The notes under the pieces were generated by a model. That model was not told the origin of the DNA. It did no database searches and saw nothing but the letters and a program-made list of their open reading frames with translations. This document shows, one piece after another, positions 18,475 to 30,978 of a stretch of DNA of 61,856 nucleotides (positions are counted from its first letter, which is position 1; every line of letters begins with the position of its first letter). Source of the stretch: Ochromonas danica (lineage: Eukaryota; Sar; Chrysophyceae; Chromulinales; Chromulinaceae); the NCBI GenBank assembly GCA_015146655.1, contig VKHL01000113.1, forward strand, positions 35,404-97,259, read 5' to 3'. A program made the translations under genes and the position numbers.

Positions 18475-18622
18475 CCTCCGAGCAGCAACAGGGACGACTC
18501 TGTCCCTCTTGCCACACAAATGAAAACCACAGCCAAGACATGAAGAAGAAAGCTCGGAATTCTGAAAACTTCCATGGAACATATCCATTCCATGGAATAT
18601 CTTTCGAATTGACTGGAAATTG
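18475..18622. promoter_or_regulatory. Compact divergent promoter with paired TTCCATGGAA palindromes
   Basis: The SelO-like and TylF-like genes start only 148 bases apart on opposite strands. Between them two perfect 10-bp palindromes, TTCCATGGAA, occur at 18570-18579 and 18588-18597, 18 bases centre to centre. The same core appears as a 12-bp palindrome at 11256-11267 and as a pair around the start of the RRM gene (15926-15949). A dimeric transcription-factor site is a reasonable inference; no factor is named. Confidence 0.5.
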
Positions 18623-19856
18623 ATGAGAAAGATGATGAGCCAGGCCAGTCTTGTGCTGCTGAGTTTAGCTCTACTTCTTGGTCTGCATGCTTTGGATTTT
18701 GTGGACTTCAAGGAAACGAGTGGCGAGGGCTTTGAGGTTTTCTCTCCTCTGCATCGCTTCGGCCTGAGCAAGCACAGCCAGCGAGATGGTCTGCTGCCTC
18801 CGCCCGAGAGGTTCGTGAAGGAGATGACTCTGCGCTTCGTGCAGCTGGATATGATGGTGAACGACACTCTGGTGCCACACAAGTCTCCCCTCGAGAGAGC
18901 TCAGCAGGCCTACGTGGACTTTCTGCTGAACTTCGTGCTGGGTAGGCCTTCCCTGCTGATGCTGCTCTCTCGCTCTCTCTTCATCTCATTGGCCGGGCTG
19001 GTTGAATTGTGGCAGGCTTATCATTCGGAGACTCGGAGCGGTCTATCGATGCTCAGCTAGGCCGCGAGAAGCTGCAGGCCAAGGCTCTCAACGCGTCTCA
19101 GCGGCTGCAGGGCGAGGAGTTTCCTCTGCTGGGCCTCACCATGGTGGGCAAGCTGAGACTGCGCAGCATAGAGAAGTAACCACCTCCTCCTCCTCCTCCT
19201 CCCTCCCTCCCAGCTTTCTCATGGTCTGCTTGTTGTTGTATCACCTGCTCAGACTGCTCGCGGCTATTCGAGGCAGCGGCTTGACCGGAATGGTCGTGGA
19301 GACTGGCGTCTGGAGAGGAGGAGTGGACATCTTCGTTCGGGGCATTCTGCACGCCTACCACCTGGCAAATGTCCCTGTTTTGTTGTGCGATTCGTTTCGT
19401 GGCTTGCCTCCTGGGAAGACCGCCTACCACGCCAAGGACGTGGGGTGGGACAATACCCCCTACCTCGAGGTGGACGCGCGCCTGGTTGCTCAGAACTTTG
19501 TACAAGCTGGGCTGATGGATGACCACGTTCTCTTTGCGAAAGGGTTCTTCAACGATTCCATGCCAGCGGTCGCCAAGCAAGTCCAACGGATCTCTTTGCT
19601 GAGGCTGGACGGTGACATGTACGAGTCCACGGTGGACGTCATCTACCATCTCTACGACAAGGTGGTCGTGGGCGGATTCGTTATTATGGACGACTGGGTG
19701 GACTTCCCCGCTCAGGATGCTATTCGGCAGTTCTTCGAGTGTCACCGCCACTTCCCTGAGGTCATCCCCGTGGACAGCAGCTCGGTCTATTGGAGAAAGC
19801 ATGAAGACGTCCGGATACAGTATTGGAGATACCAACAGAAGAAGTTTAAGGCTTAA
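18623..19856 (+). CDS. TylF-family O-methyltransferase-like protein, secreted or lumenal
   Basis: Three exons (18623-18941, 19016-19175, 19214-19856) give 373 residues. The second intron is only 38 bases (19176-19213) and is mostly a CTC repeat, so its boundaries are the least certain; the join restores LRSIENF in frame. The N-terminus is a hydrophobic signal sequence (SLVLLSLALLLGLHA). The C-terminal two thirds match macrocin O-methyltransferase (TylF) enzymes: MVVETGVWRGG (SAM-binding), LLCDSFRGLPP, LLRLDGDMYEST and VIMDDW, where the paired acidic residues bind a divalent metal in relatives. TylF enzymes methylate sugar hydroxyls. A signal sequence suggests a Golgi or extracellular glycan as substrate, which fits the glycosyltransferase gene that follows, but this is inference. 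Confidence 0.87.
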
Positions 19857-20331
19857 TCTGGAGTGTGTGAAGCACTGCTCAAGCGAACTGTTCCGTATTG
19901 TCTTGCAGCAGGCACAGCTAGTTGTTGTTAGAGTGAGGCACAGCACTCACATGAAGATGGAGGATCATCATCATCCTCCTCCTCCTCCTTAGACTATCTA
20001 TCTACACTTGGTAGACTCGACTAGAAGACACAAGAATATCTGGTAGAGGTACACACTGTAATAGCTATATCGATGTCTGTAGTAGTTCTGAAGTACTGTA
20101 GCATAGTAGTTTAGTAGTGTGTAACTTTGGTGCGGTTGGGGACGGTGTTAACTTAATAGCAGTGTTAACTTAGTAAAGTGTTAACTTAACAACAACAGTC
20201 ACCATCATAGTCATATCCAATATCAGTCCCAGAGTCTGTCTGTCTATTGGGTAACAGTAACGTTACGTAGTCTAGACTAGTCCAGTGTACAGTACATTGT
20301 ATTGGATGAAGCTGAAGCTGCTCCCTCTGAG
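19857..20331. other. Intergenic region, no feature recognised
   Basis: It holds AT-rich simple sequence, three GTTAACTTA-type words (about 20146-20190) and a CTC repeat (19976-19989). No gene is seen. Confidence 0.6.
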
Positions 20332-21626
20332 ATGATCTTTCCCCTCCTCTTCCTCTTCCTCCTTGTACTCTCACTTGTTTCAGTGAGTCCCTCCCACTCC
20401 ACTGGGAAGGACGACTATGTGGTGCCCAACATAGTGCACCAGACGTACGACTACCAGTCGCCCAACTTCTTCTTCTTCCTCTCCGTCCTGTGCGTGCAGC
20501 GCTTCCTGCGGCCGGACAAACACATTCTTTGGGTGAATGACGAGGGGCGCTTCCGCCGCGCCCACTGGGAGAGCTGGCAGCGCCGCGCTGAGCCTTCTTC
20601 CTGGGAGAGCGTATTGGCGGAGATGCTGCGCAACGGCTCTGTGGAGGCTCGCCTCATGCTGTTTCCCCTTCACCCGCCTGACAACTCGTCAGTCTTCGCG
20701 TCGAACAAGGCGCACCGCAGTGACTTGATGCGCATGCAGGCGCTGTTCGAGCAGGGCGGCGTCTACCTCGACACCGACGCCTTCGCACTGCCGCAGCGCC
20801 CGCTGCACGACCTGCGCGTCCACGACTTCGTGCTCTCCTTCGACAACCTCGTCAGTCCCGACCGCCTCGCGCCCAAGAGAATGAATAACGGCGTTCTTCT
20901 CTCTTCGCCGCGGTCGCCCTTCCTGCGGCTGTGGCGCGAGGCCTATTCCTCGTCCTTCAATCCCTCCTCCTTCGACCACGACTCCTCTGTCGTGCCCTTC
21001 CGCTTGGCCACGGACTACCCAGACCTCGTCCATGTTGAGTGGAATAGGCTTGCCCCAGTGTCCTACGGCTTTCAAACTTCGCTCTTGGCCGATGCGCTGA
21101 CCTGCGGCCTTTGGCAGCCTTCGCCGCCGGCCATTTGGTACCCGCGCCTCTCCAAGATTGGTAAAGAAGTGGTCTACAACTTCTCTGAGAGTGCACCTGA
21201 CGAGTACATGTACCAGACGCTCACCAAGAAGAGCGTGCTGCATCTCACGATGTCTCAAGTCAGGTCTGCCCTTTATCATCATTAATTGTCATGATTGTGG
21301 TCATCCTAGAGGATATCCTGACCTTTCCTTCTCTCTTTTGCCATGTATCCAGAGGGATTTGTATGATGCGCAAGTCTCTTGGAGGTCCTCAAGACCTCGA
21401 GAAGATGCCTTCCTTCTTGGGTCATCTGTTTCGCTTGGCCTTCTTCGGCACTGACTCGTTCGACTATGACCGCCTGCTCAAAGCCAAGGAGGACAGTGCG
21501 CGTGTGCAGGCCTATCAAGCGTGTAGAAACCACTTAGGCATGTACACGCCTCAAGAAGGCTATGGCAGGCCCAGTAACGGCGCTGTTCCCCCTTCTGAGC
21601 GGCAGCAATACCAACGCCCCGGGTAG
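20332..21626 (+). CDS. DXD-type glycosyltransferase (Gly_transf_sug family), type II membrane
   Basis: Two exons (20332-21263, 21353-21626) give 401 residues. The start is the ATG opening a membrane anchor (MIFPLLFLFLLVLSLVSVS), as in a type II Golgi enzyme. Family hallmarks are VPNIVHQTY (~31), SDLMRMQALFEQGGVYLDTD (~130), with the metal- and UDP-sugar-binding DTD at 147-149, and NNGVLLSSPRSPF, where the acceptor side is usually built. This family includes alpha-1,4-GlcNAc/galactosyltransferases and Och1-like mannosyltransferases; the exact sugar cannot be told. It lies 475 bases after the TylF-like gene on the same strand, so a shared glycan pathway is possible. The AG|GTCTGC donor was chosen because it keeps frame with exon 2; exon 2 adds a tail of ~90 residues. 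Confidence 0.88.
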
Positions 21627-21860
21627 TCTATTACTGGTAGTATGTACTACATCCATGTAACAACCTGTGATGCGAAAACCTGATAGCGTGAGGGTCTATG
21701 TTAGTCTTAAAGATACAGCTCTCCTCATAAGAAAGGCTGGCTGGGTAGGAGGAGGGGGAAGAGAGGTAGTGGTAGGTAGTAATGGTAGTTCTGTGAGAGG
21801 AAATACACAATTATAAACAATCCATGGAAGGTCTGGTCAATCTGTACAGCCGGGGACACA

Positions 21861-22953
21861 CTAGCTCCGACAACAACTTGTGTTGCGCTCCGGCACTTTC
21901 ACCTTGTAGACCTCACCGGTGGAGGCGGAGGAGTAGGTGCGGTCGGTCTCCTCGGGCAAATCCATGGCCAGCGCCACGAAGATTTCGCTGATATTCTCAT
22001 CAGTCTTCGCTGACGTCTCATAGAACACTACAGGAGAGAGAGAGAGAGGAGGCATTAGGAGGGCAGTGGCTGCAGAGAGAATGACTTACGGGCTCCGTAC
22101 TCCTGCGCTAGCGCGGCGCCTTCCTCGGCCTGGACTTGCTGCTCCCAAACAATTTCGAAACAATGAGACAGACGGATGGAGAGACATTAGGAAGAGATGG
22201 CTGTGCTTACCCTTTTTGTTTCGAGGTCCGCTTTGTTGCCAGCGATGCATATCTATTGAAGCAGCAGCAGTAGCAGTAGCAGTGGTAGCAACAGCAATAG
22301 CAATAGAAGTAGTAATAGTAGCAATAGCAGGCAAAGTGTCAGTCAACAGTAGAGGAGGAGGGGATGAGTCGAACACTGTACCAATAGACCTCCATAGCTG
22401 CTGCACTGGTGCTTGAGTTCATGTATCCAATAGTTCTTGACGGCCTCAAAGGAGGATCTGGCGGTGATATCGTAGACGAGGATGGCGCAGTCCACGCCGC
22501 GGTAGTAGAGCGGCGCGAGGGAGCGGTACTTCTCCTGCCCCGCCGTGTCCCACACGTTGAACTTGGTCCAGCAGCCGTTGATGTAGATGGTCTTAGTGAG
22601 GAAGGAGGCACCGATGGTGGACATGGTGTGCTCCTTGAATTGGTTGTGCACGAAGCGCACTGTGAGGGAGGTCTTACCGACGTTCGCCTCGCCCACTGTG
22701 ACCACTGCAGGGGAGCCGTAGAGGAGTCAGTCAGAAATGGAAAGAGAAGGATTGCGCTGACTGGCTAACCTTTCACTTCCTTCGTGCGCTCGCCGGAGGG
22801 CGGGGAGATGGGCGAGGAGTTGCCCACTGCACCAGAGCCAGCAGGAGTCTTTCCGTTTCCCTTCTGCGAGGCTGGACGCTGGCCCTCGGGACGTCTCCAA
22901 GACGCTGAGTCGCGCAGATTGTCTTCATCGATGGGCACGGACCCGAGCTTCAT
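21861..22953 (-). CDS. Rab-family small GTPase (Rab5/Rab22-like)
   Basis: Five exons (22770-22953, 22382-22704, 22211-22252, 22090-22138, 21861-22027) give 254 residues; exons 3 and 4 are just 42 and 49 bases. All nucleotide-binding motifs are present: P-loop GEANVGKTS, effector-region Thr in TIGASF, WDTAGQE, GNKADLE and ETSAKT. The C-terminus NTSCCRS carries a Cys pair for double geranylgeranylation. Sequence between the switches (KFNVWDTAGQEKYRSLAPLYYRG) is of the Rab5/21/22 endosomal type. An N-terminal extension of ~62 residues, rich in Ser/Pro/Gly, is unusual for a Rab. Intron 2 carries an AGC/AGT microsatellite. The likely role is early endocytic traffic. Confidence 0.92.
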
Positions 22954-23206
22954 GGCGGCGGCTGTGAAAGATCTTCTTTTTTCGTCAGCAGCTCAGAGCT
23001 CAGACAGGAAGGAAAAAGCTGTTTCTCAGCTGACATAAGCGAGTTTCTTGTCCTTGCACCAGGTGTTTTTGAACAACAAACAGTTTCTTGTTCGAATAGT
23101 CGAAAGGCGAAGGGAAGGGAATAGACTGCGAGACCCGCCCATCTCTCAACTCTCCCCCCCCCCTCCTCCTCCTTCCCCACACTCTGTCTGACAGGCACAA
23201 GTGGGA

Positions 23207-26200
23207 ATGGAAGATGAAGTGAACCAAGAAGGCGAGCGGCGCAAAAGAAAAGCGCCCAAGACTTGGGGCGACTATGAGACTGGCACTAATTACAATTGCG
23301 GCCAGTCGATGATGGCGAAGGTGGCGCCCAAGACGCAGAAGAAGAAAAAGAAGATCTCGCCCAGCGATATGGAGGCGTCATCGTCGTCCGCGCCTCCTGC
23401 CCCTGCTGTCCCTATCTCTGCCCCAGCGCAGGAGGCGAAGGCCAAGGCGCAGGCCAGGCAGGCGGCGGTCAAGGCTCAGGCCCTCGACGAGGTGGAGGAG
23501 GAGATCATTAGCGATGCCTTCCGTCGCTCTGCGCCCAAGCAGCTGCCTCCTCCTCCTCCTGAGGGCGCCTCGGTGGTGCGTGACCAAAGCGCCGCACTGA
23601 CTCGCTCGATCTCTGAGGCCGCGGCTCTGCTGCTCGAGCCTGACTGGCGCTCTCCGCCTTGCCAACTCATCGGAAACACCTGCAAGGTCTTCTGGGACGG
23701 AGAGGACGCGTGGTTCTATGCGCGCATTCTGAACTACGACAAGATCAGCGGGCGACACTATGTGAGACACTCACTACCCCTCCTCCTCCTCTCCCTGTCC
23801 CCGCTGATGCCTTATTTGTCACCTTGAAACAGATCTACTACCCTGAGGATAGCACGGCCGAGTGGATCGACCTCGAGAAGGAGTGCGTGCTCGTGGGCCA
23901 GCGGCTCGTCTTGGCGCGAGTGGCTCGAACGCCTCCGTGGCCCGCGTTGCTCTTCCGCGCCTCGCCATCGGCCGCCGCGCTGTGCCAGAACATGCGCGGT
24001 TACACCTCTTCAGGCGACTACGTGGAGTTTTTCGACGAGAACGACAGCACCCGCGAGTACGGCTTCCTCAAGTCCTCCGCGCTCAGCCCCTTGACTGAAA
24101 GCTTTCTGCCGCGGAAGCAAAACCATCGCTACCTCGCAGCGCTTGAGGCGGCACGCAAGGAGAAGGCACTGATCGAAGAGATCATTTCTGGCAACATGAA
24201 GGTGGTGCGAGCGCAGGCGGTGCGCAGGTTAGTGCTGGAGCAGTGGGTGGGGATTCGGGTAATCGCACCGACACATCGCCTGACGACGAGAGAAGAGCGC
24301 ATTCGCGGAGCACTTGTAGGCCCGCCACCGTCAGTTAACTGCGTGGGCAAGGTGATAGCGTATTGCCCCTGTCTGGAGAAGCATTTCGTTGTCTTCGGGC
24401 CGGGCTTACAGCCTCGGTGGCTGAGCTGCAGCTCTGATGCTGAGCTTCTTCTGGAGCAGTCAACCGCCTTGACTGATGATGCTCCAGACAAAGACAACGA
24501 GGCAGAGGAAGAGCTGGAATTGCAGCCGGAGCCTGCCAGTTCCTCTCATCACCTGCGACGAAGCAATAGTAATGTCCTCAAACGAACAAGCAGAGGAGGA
24601 GGAGGTAAGGAGATCAGTCCTTCCCTCAGCGATGCTGATGCCTGTGAAGGACACGAAGGAGACCTCTCTGAGACCTCAGCTGTCGAGGCTACTCATCCGC
24701 AGGTCCCTTCCTGTGCTTTGTGCGCTCTGCCTGTGCGCGCCTCTTCATTGAGTTCGACCTTCGACGAGGTGATCATGGTCTGCGCGGACTGTGGTCACGC
24801 CTTTCACGAGTCCTGCCTGCCCGTCGACAAGCGCTTGCGGCCGCGGGCGTGCGGCGCTCCCCCGAGAATTCTCAACGGGCCGTGGCGCTGCGCTCGATGC
24901 CAGCGATGCACGGCGTGCGGCACTTCCTCGTGGGATCGGCCTCTGCTGTTCTGGAATGTTCAACGCGCGGATGCCTCGGCGAAAGAGCAGTGGCTGCTCC
25001 TCTGTGGCCTGTGTCTCTATGGCCTCAAGCACAGGCGAGAGTTCTGCACCATTTGCTATCGTCTCTACCCTTCCACTGAAGAATCGGTCAAAGAGAAGGA
25101 GGGCATTTGTGGTGGACCAGCGAAATTGATGGGGCCTGAACAGTCTTATATCCTCCCAGATAGCAGTGGAAGTTCGTCTGAGAAGGAGCGCATGGAGGGC
25201 GAAGAGCCAACAGTAGCAGCGGCAGTTCAGGAGATCTCTCTCGACGACAATTGCATGATCCAATGCAATGAATGCTCTCGATGGATTCACGCTCTTTGTG
25301 AAGGCCTAGACGCTGCGCAATACCATTCCATCACAACCCGCACGCACCCCGTGTGGGGGGAGGAGTACCTCTGCCCTATCTGTCGCGTGCGGCTCAGCAA
25401 GGAAGTGCTGGCGCGTCTGCGTCAGCTGGACAGCCTCGCCATGTTCGCAGAGCCCGTGACAGACGACGTGGCCAAGGGGTATTTCGACACGATTCGCAAC
25501 CCCATGGACCTCGCAACGATGCGTGGGAAGGCCGAGCGCGGCCATTACAAAGCCATGCAGGCTGTGCGGACAGACTTCGAGCTCATGTGCCACAATGCCC
25601 TCTTATTCAACAAGTCTGAAGATGAATACTTCAAATTTGCAGTGCAGTACTTCCAGCGAGTGACAGAGACGATCTTTGGTGACGCAGGCAAGGCTGTGGA
25701 TGGAGTGAGAGAGCGCGAAAGGCGCACAAAGCAAAGCGCTTATGGCTCTGAAGCGCAGGCCATCATTCAGCGCTACCTCGAGAGCCTTACTGTGTCCAAC
25801 GCAACGCCTAAGCAGCCAGAAAGCGCACAAGAAGACGCGCAGGGAAAGCGACGAGCTAGGAAGCGCCGCGCTGAGGAGGCGGACTCTACCGAAGCCAACG
25901 ATGCTCGCGAGGCTGCTACCGTGTTGGAGCAAGTGGAAGAAGAGACTCTAGACAGTGAACAACAACAATCACGGCAAGAACAGATCGATGCGGCTCTGCA
26001 GGCAGAGCAAGACCAGCATGAAGAGACAGAGGGGAGCCAAAAGCCAGCGACGCAAAAAGAGGAGGAGGAGCAGCAGCAGCAAGTGGTAGTCGTTGTGCCT
26101 CAGCAGCTGACGCCGTGCCCCGAGCCGAGCTCTTACTTGGCACCCACCGCCTTCTTACAGAGCTGTGAAGAGGCTTACTTCACCTTGCACCGCGAGACAT

Positions 26201-29200
26201 GTTTCCTCTGCGGTAGTGCGGACGACGAGAACCTCTTCTTGTTCTGTGTCGACTGCGGCGAGACGATGCATTCCTATTGCGCCTCCGCACCCGTAGACCT
26301 GCCCGAGACCTTGCGACAGGGGTTGATCCAGCCTTATAGTTGGCGCTGCATGAATTGCACTCTCTGCCATTCCTGCGGGGGTGTGAGTGCCCAAGACGTG
26401 GACAACCTCGTCTTCTGCGAGCGCTGCGATGCGGCCTACCACACCACCTGCCTCCACCCCCCTTTACCCTCCTCGTCGTCATCAGAAGAGCACAGGGTGG
26501 AAGATGCGTGGTATTGTCCGCGTTGTGTGGAGTGCAATTACTGCTCGAAGAGCGCAACCTCTGCTTGGGGTTTTGTGCGAGATTGTTGCATCAACTGTGT
26601 TGAGAACGGACAGAAGGAGGAGAAGCAGAAGAATTGTGTTATGGATGCTCAACCCTTTGAACTTTGTGTAACTTGCCGCTCTGATGTGCGCGGCCCTTCT
26701 CCATTGGTGGCGATGGCCAATCTTCCTCCAGCTGTGGGGCATTTCTCCTGCGCACATTGCAGTGGAAAAGTGCACCTTTCCTGCACTCCCTACTTAATGC
26801 AAGAAGTCATCTACCGCAAGCATATATTTGGGGACGGGGAAAGGGGGATTCCGCCTCTCCTCTGCGTGGCTTGCATGGAAAAGGATTTCGTGGCTCAGGG
26901 CGATGGGTTAGCGAATGCCTGGACCCTTTTCCCTTCGTCTAACTCTGAGGGAGGCGACCAGGAGATTCACTCTAAAATGCACGCAAAGTGCAGATCGTTG
27001 ATGATCAGTCTTCGGTACTGCGGCACTCTGAGCAAGATTTTCGCCGCCAATCAGGCCGCAGAGAGAGCGCGTGTGATCGAGTTGACGCTTTCACAGCGCC
27101 TTTTGAGTGAAAATGCATATCGGCCTCTCGCCACGATCATTTGGGCGACTGTGCGGCTGATGTTGATGGGTCGCGCCCCCGTCTCTCTGGCCAACGACAA
27201 GCAGTTTGAGACGCTGTTCCCCTCGACCACTTCCCTCCGCCCAGAGGCTGTAGGGGCCGCCAATGGGAGATCGGCGTATCCTTCTTGGCTAATAGTGCGT
27301 GCGCGACGCTTCTTAAATTACTTTCGCCGTCGGTCGAAGCTGTCGCAAACCTCTCCGATGGTTCTCGGCCAACTCTCTGGTCTGCAGTTGCTGACCTTGT
27401 CCGGCTCGGCGCTCAGTACCCTCAGCTTGCAAGCTGCGGCCTTCACAGCGCTTTGTGACAAACAGGAGCCTCATGTGCTTCGCTCTTTTGTTGAGGTGGT
27501 GATTGTAGTCGTTGAAGTTGCGCTCATTCTCACCCGGCAGCGCGGCGCAACGGCCGTGCTAACTGCCCAGACGTTGGAGGTCCATTATGAACATTTCTGT
27601 TCTTTCTCCGCGCATGGTGCAACAGACAATCCATCAACGGGCGAAATACGAGCAGTAGGCGGGAATGCTGCCCCTATTTCATCCCCTCCGATCTCTTCGA
27701 TCAGTAATGGTGCTGATGGAGGCAAGCCTGCCGTTGTCTCTGGACGCAGTGCGGCTAATAAAGGGTCAACGTACCGCTTCAACGCCTCTGAATACAGGCT
27801 TGTCTTCAGCTTCACGACCGCCTTCCTCCGTCAACTGGGAGGCTTGTCTCCTGCTGAGGAAAAGGCGGTGATGGTCTTCCTGGAGCAGAAGCTAGCCAAG
27901 TCCTTCTACACTCGTCCTCTTGCTCCCGCTGCGACCCCCGCCGCCGCCCTCAACGTCCCAAGCCCTGCCGTCTACCTCTCCAAACTGAAGCTATTACAAG
28001 GCATGCAAGCTAATCGTGCCTCGTTGCTCCAGCCTCCACCAATGACCACAAATCTTGCCGCTGTTGTCACTTCTTCTTCCTCTGAACAACCAGCTATCCC
28101 TGCTCCTCCTCCTACTGCTGCTGCTGCCGCCAATGCCCCTTGTGCTCCCTGCATGGCTAACAAGCTGCTTTCCTCTGCATTCCATGTCAATGAGGATCCA
28201 CCTGCGGCAACTGCTTCGGCAGTGGTGGCGGTTGTGGAGGAGAAAGAGGACGAAAAGGCTACTGGCCGAAGTCGCAAGAAGAAAAAGAAAACTGTGGCTG
28301 ACCCTCTCGTCCACGGCATAGAATTCGGCCCCTCCTTCAAGATCGAGCCCAATGAGTTGGCTAATCTCCTCACCAAAGTCCCACACTACACTTCTGAGGT
28401 GGCGCAGGAGGTGATGGCCTTGGTAACGGAGGTCCAAAAAGAAGCCATGGGCACTCTAGCCGAACTCGACAGTTCATCTGAAGCTGCTCCGTCTCATGCG
28501 CTTCCTAATGGACCAGTCGGCGCCTCTTTGGAGGTGAAGGCTGACCTCTCAGAGGCGGTCGCTCCCCAAGCGCGTTCGTCGAGTGGCGATGCGCTTTTCT
28601 CTTCTGTAGCATTGGCGTTGGACTCTGCAGGGAAACAAGTTAGTGGCCAGGATTGCGGTCCCTATCCTCACGATCCCGTCTCCCTTCTTCCTGCTTGGCA
28701 AGACCCTCGGATTTGCTGTCTTTGCCAGGGCAGCGGCTCCTCCTCAGCAGTGCTTCTGCCCTTCAGCGATGGCTATCATGTTCACCGCGATTGCTTGCTG
28801 TGGTCACCGCATGTCATCTTCTCGCCGCCAGTGCTGCGAAATGCTTTAGAGGCTCGCACAGCTGCTCTGTCGACCATCTGCCACTATTGTCGGCAGAAAG
28901 GAGCGTCTGTCTGCTGTCAGCATCACCGAGGGGGCGGAGTGGTCGGGCGGAAGAAATGCGGTCGCTCCTACCACATTCATTGTGCTATCGCAGCTCGTTG
29001 CATCCTCCTGCACGACCCTTCCGTCACTAAGGCTATTGGTGGCGGCAATGGCGATGAAGATGGCCACGCCTCTGTGGCAGTGTTGAATCGTCACCATATC
29101 GCATACTGTCCCATTCATGCTGCCGACCTCCAATCCCTCAATCTCTCCGTCAAGCCTGACGACAAAGTCGGAGGCTTCCAATTCTGGGCACCACCATCAT

Positions 29201-30978
29201 CGTCATTGCCTGTGAAACAGGACGGGGCACACCAGGAGCTGTTTGAACTGAGCAACGGCAGTCCTGACAGCTGTAAAGGCAAGGCGAAGGAGAGAAAGAA
29301 AAGCTGCATTTTGCTTGAAGACAATGTCTTGGGCACGGACAGCGAGGAGTTGTCAAAGCTGTGGACGGAGAGCGCTAACCCACGCGCTCTGCGAATGGGC
29401 GCTCTGACTGTTCTCTCACTGGGCAGACTGGATGCGCGCCGCGAAGGTCTTTGCTCAACGCGCTATCTCTTCCCGCAACGATTCCGCGCTGTGCGGCTCT
29501 TCTGGTCGCTTTCTCGACCGCTGACTCGGACGCCCATCCTCTTCGACATTCTCTATTTTGAGGACTTGCAGCAATCTCTTGACGACACCAATGGCGAAGG
29601 AGACGAGGGAGGAGGCGAGGAGTTTGAGGGAATGGAGCAAGTACAGCAAATTCTTTATGCCGTTCATAAGGACGTCGCGACGGCCGAGGGCGGGGTGGAG
29701 GAGGAGGATCCTTTCCTGGAGGATCCTGAAAGTTGGGTGCACGGGCCCATTTTTCGGGCCATCGCACTGGACGAGCCGCAGCGTGTCGTCTATGCTAAGA
29801 GCCCTCAAGTTCTCTACCGATACATAGTGCGCCTTGTGCATCAAATAAATGCCTCCTGCTACAAAGTGCAGCGAAGTGCTGACGTTGCCCCCACTTATGG
29901 CCTCACCGGCTCGCAATTCCTGGGCCTCGGAGTGCCGCTCGTTCGCCGTGCAATCGAGAACCTCCCACAAGCATTGGTGTGCATGATCTCACTGCCCAAT
30001 TCGAACGGGAACGTTGTAGATGAGGATGTAAGTCCAAACAAGCAAGTCTACGAGCCCTCCTTCCGTCTGCCTTCCTCTGAAGACGTTCGCAAGGTCTTGC
30101 AGCAGTGGGAGCAGGGACGGAGAGCACGTGAGAACAAGAGCACAAGCGGAAGCTGTCGGGCTGATCCCTTCATCGCCACTCCATCGGCTCCGCGGAGATC
30201 TGCTGGGTCAAGGAAACTGCTCACCAAAGGTCTCGAGCTTTTGTGCTCAGAAAGTCAAGGCGATGCCGTTTTGGAAGGGATTGATGCAGGAGGCGAAGGG
30301 TTTGATGAGGAGGGAGACCAGGCACTGGAGCGCGAGAATGACATCGTGCTGGAAGCGGTTCGACGAGAGCGTTACATTGCCATGACTCGAGCCTATCGCC
30401 GCGCACCGTGGACACGACTCGAGGTGCGGCGATCAGCCATTCACAACTGGGGCCTCTTTGCGCGCATTGCCTACGAGAAGGATGAGGTCATAGTGGAGTA
30501 CATCGGCGAGAAGGTTCGTGGCGTGGTGGCGGACAAGCGTGAAGGTGACTATGAGCGACAAGGCGTGGGCTCCTGCTATCTCTTCAGGTAGAGGCATTTC
30601 CCTTTTCTAGTGTTCTGTGCTCAACTGACGGCGTTTCTTTCTAACGCCACCATGAAAAGGCTGGACAAAGAAGAGATCATTGATGCCACATGCGTTGGTG
30701 GCATGGCGCGCTTCATTAACCACTGCTGTGAGCCAAACGCCTACGCTCGCGTCATATCTTGCACTGAGGATGGAGGCGACGACGATGAGGATGACGACGG
30801 AGAGGTGAATCATCACAAGGCCAAGGGTGGCGCAACAACGAGCAAGCATATCGTGATCATCGCGGGACGAGACATCGCTGAGGGCGAGGAGATCACCTAC
30901 GATTATAAGTTCCCTCTCGAGGAGACCAAGCTTGCATGCTTCTGCGGAGCACCTCGCTGCTCAGGGTCCATGAATTAG
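23207..30978 (+). CDS. Trithorax/MLL-like histone H3K4 methyltransferase
   Basis: Three exons (23207-23761, 23833-30587, 30660-30978) give 2542 residues. Rough domain order: Tudor/PWWP-like region ~160-290 (PPWPALLF); first Cys-rich PHD-type block ~478-590; PHD ~655-700 (CMIQCNECSRWIHALC); bromodomain ~707-795; double PHD ~974-1085; further zinc knuckle ~1128-1202; extended PHD ~1810-1950 (CCLCQGSG then CGRSYHIHCAIA); FYRN ~2040; FYRC ~2171-2240; SET ~2380-2530 with NWGLFA, GMARFINHCCEPN and ITYDYKF; post-SET CFCGAPRC. An acidic insert lies between CCEPN and the last SET strands. FYRN/FYRC plus SET is the trithorax/ATX combination, so nuclear H3K4 methylation is expected. The second intron splits the SET domain. 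Confidence 0.95.
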
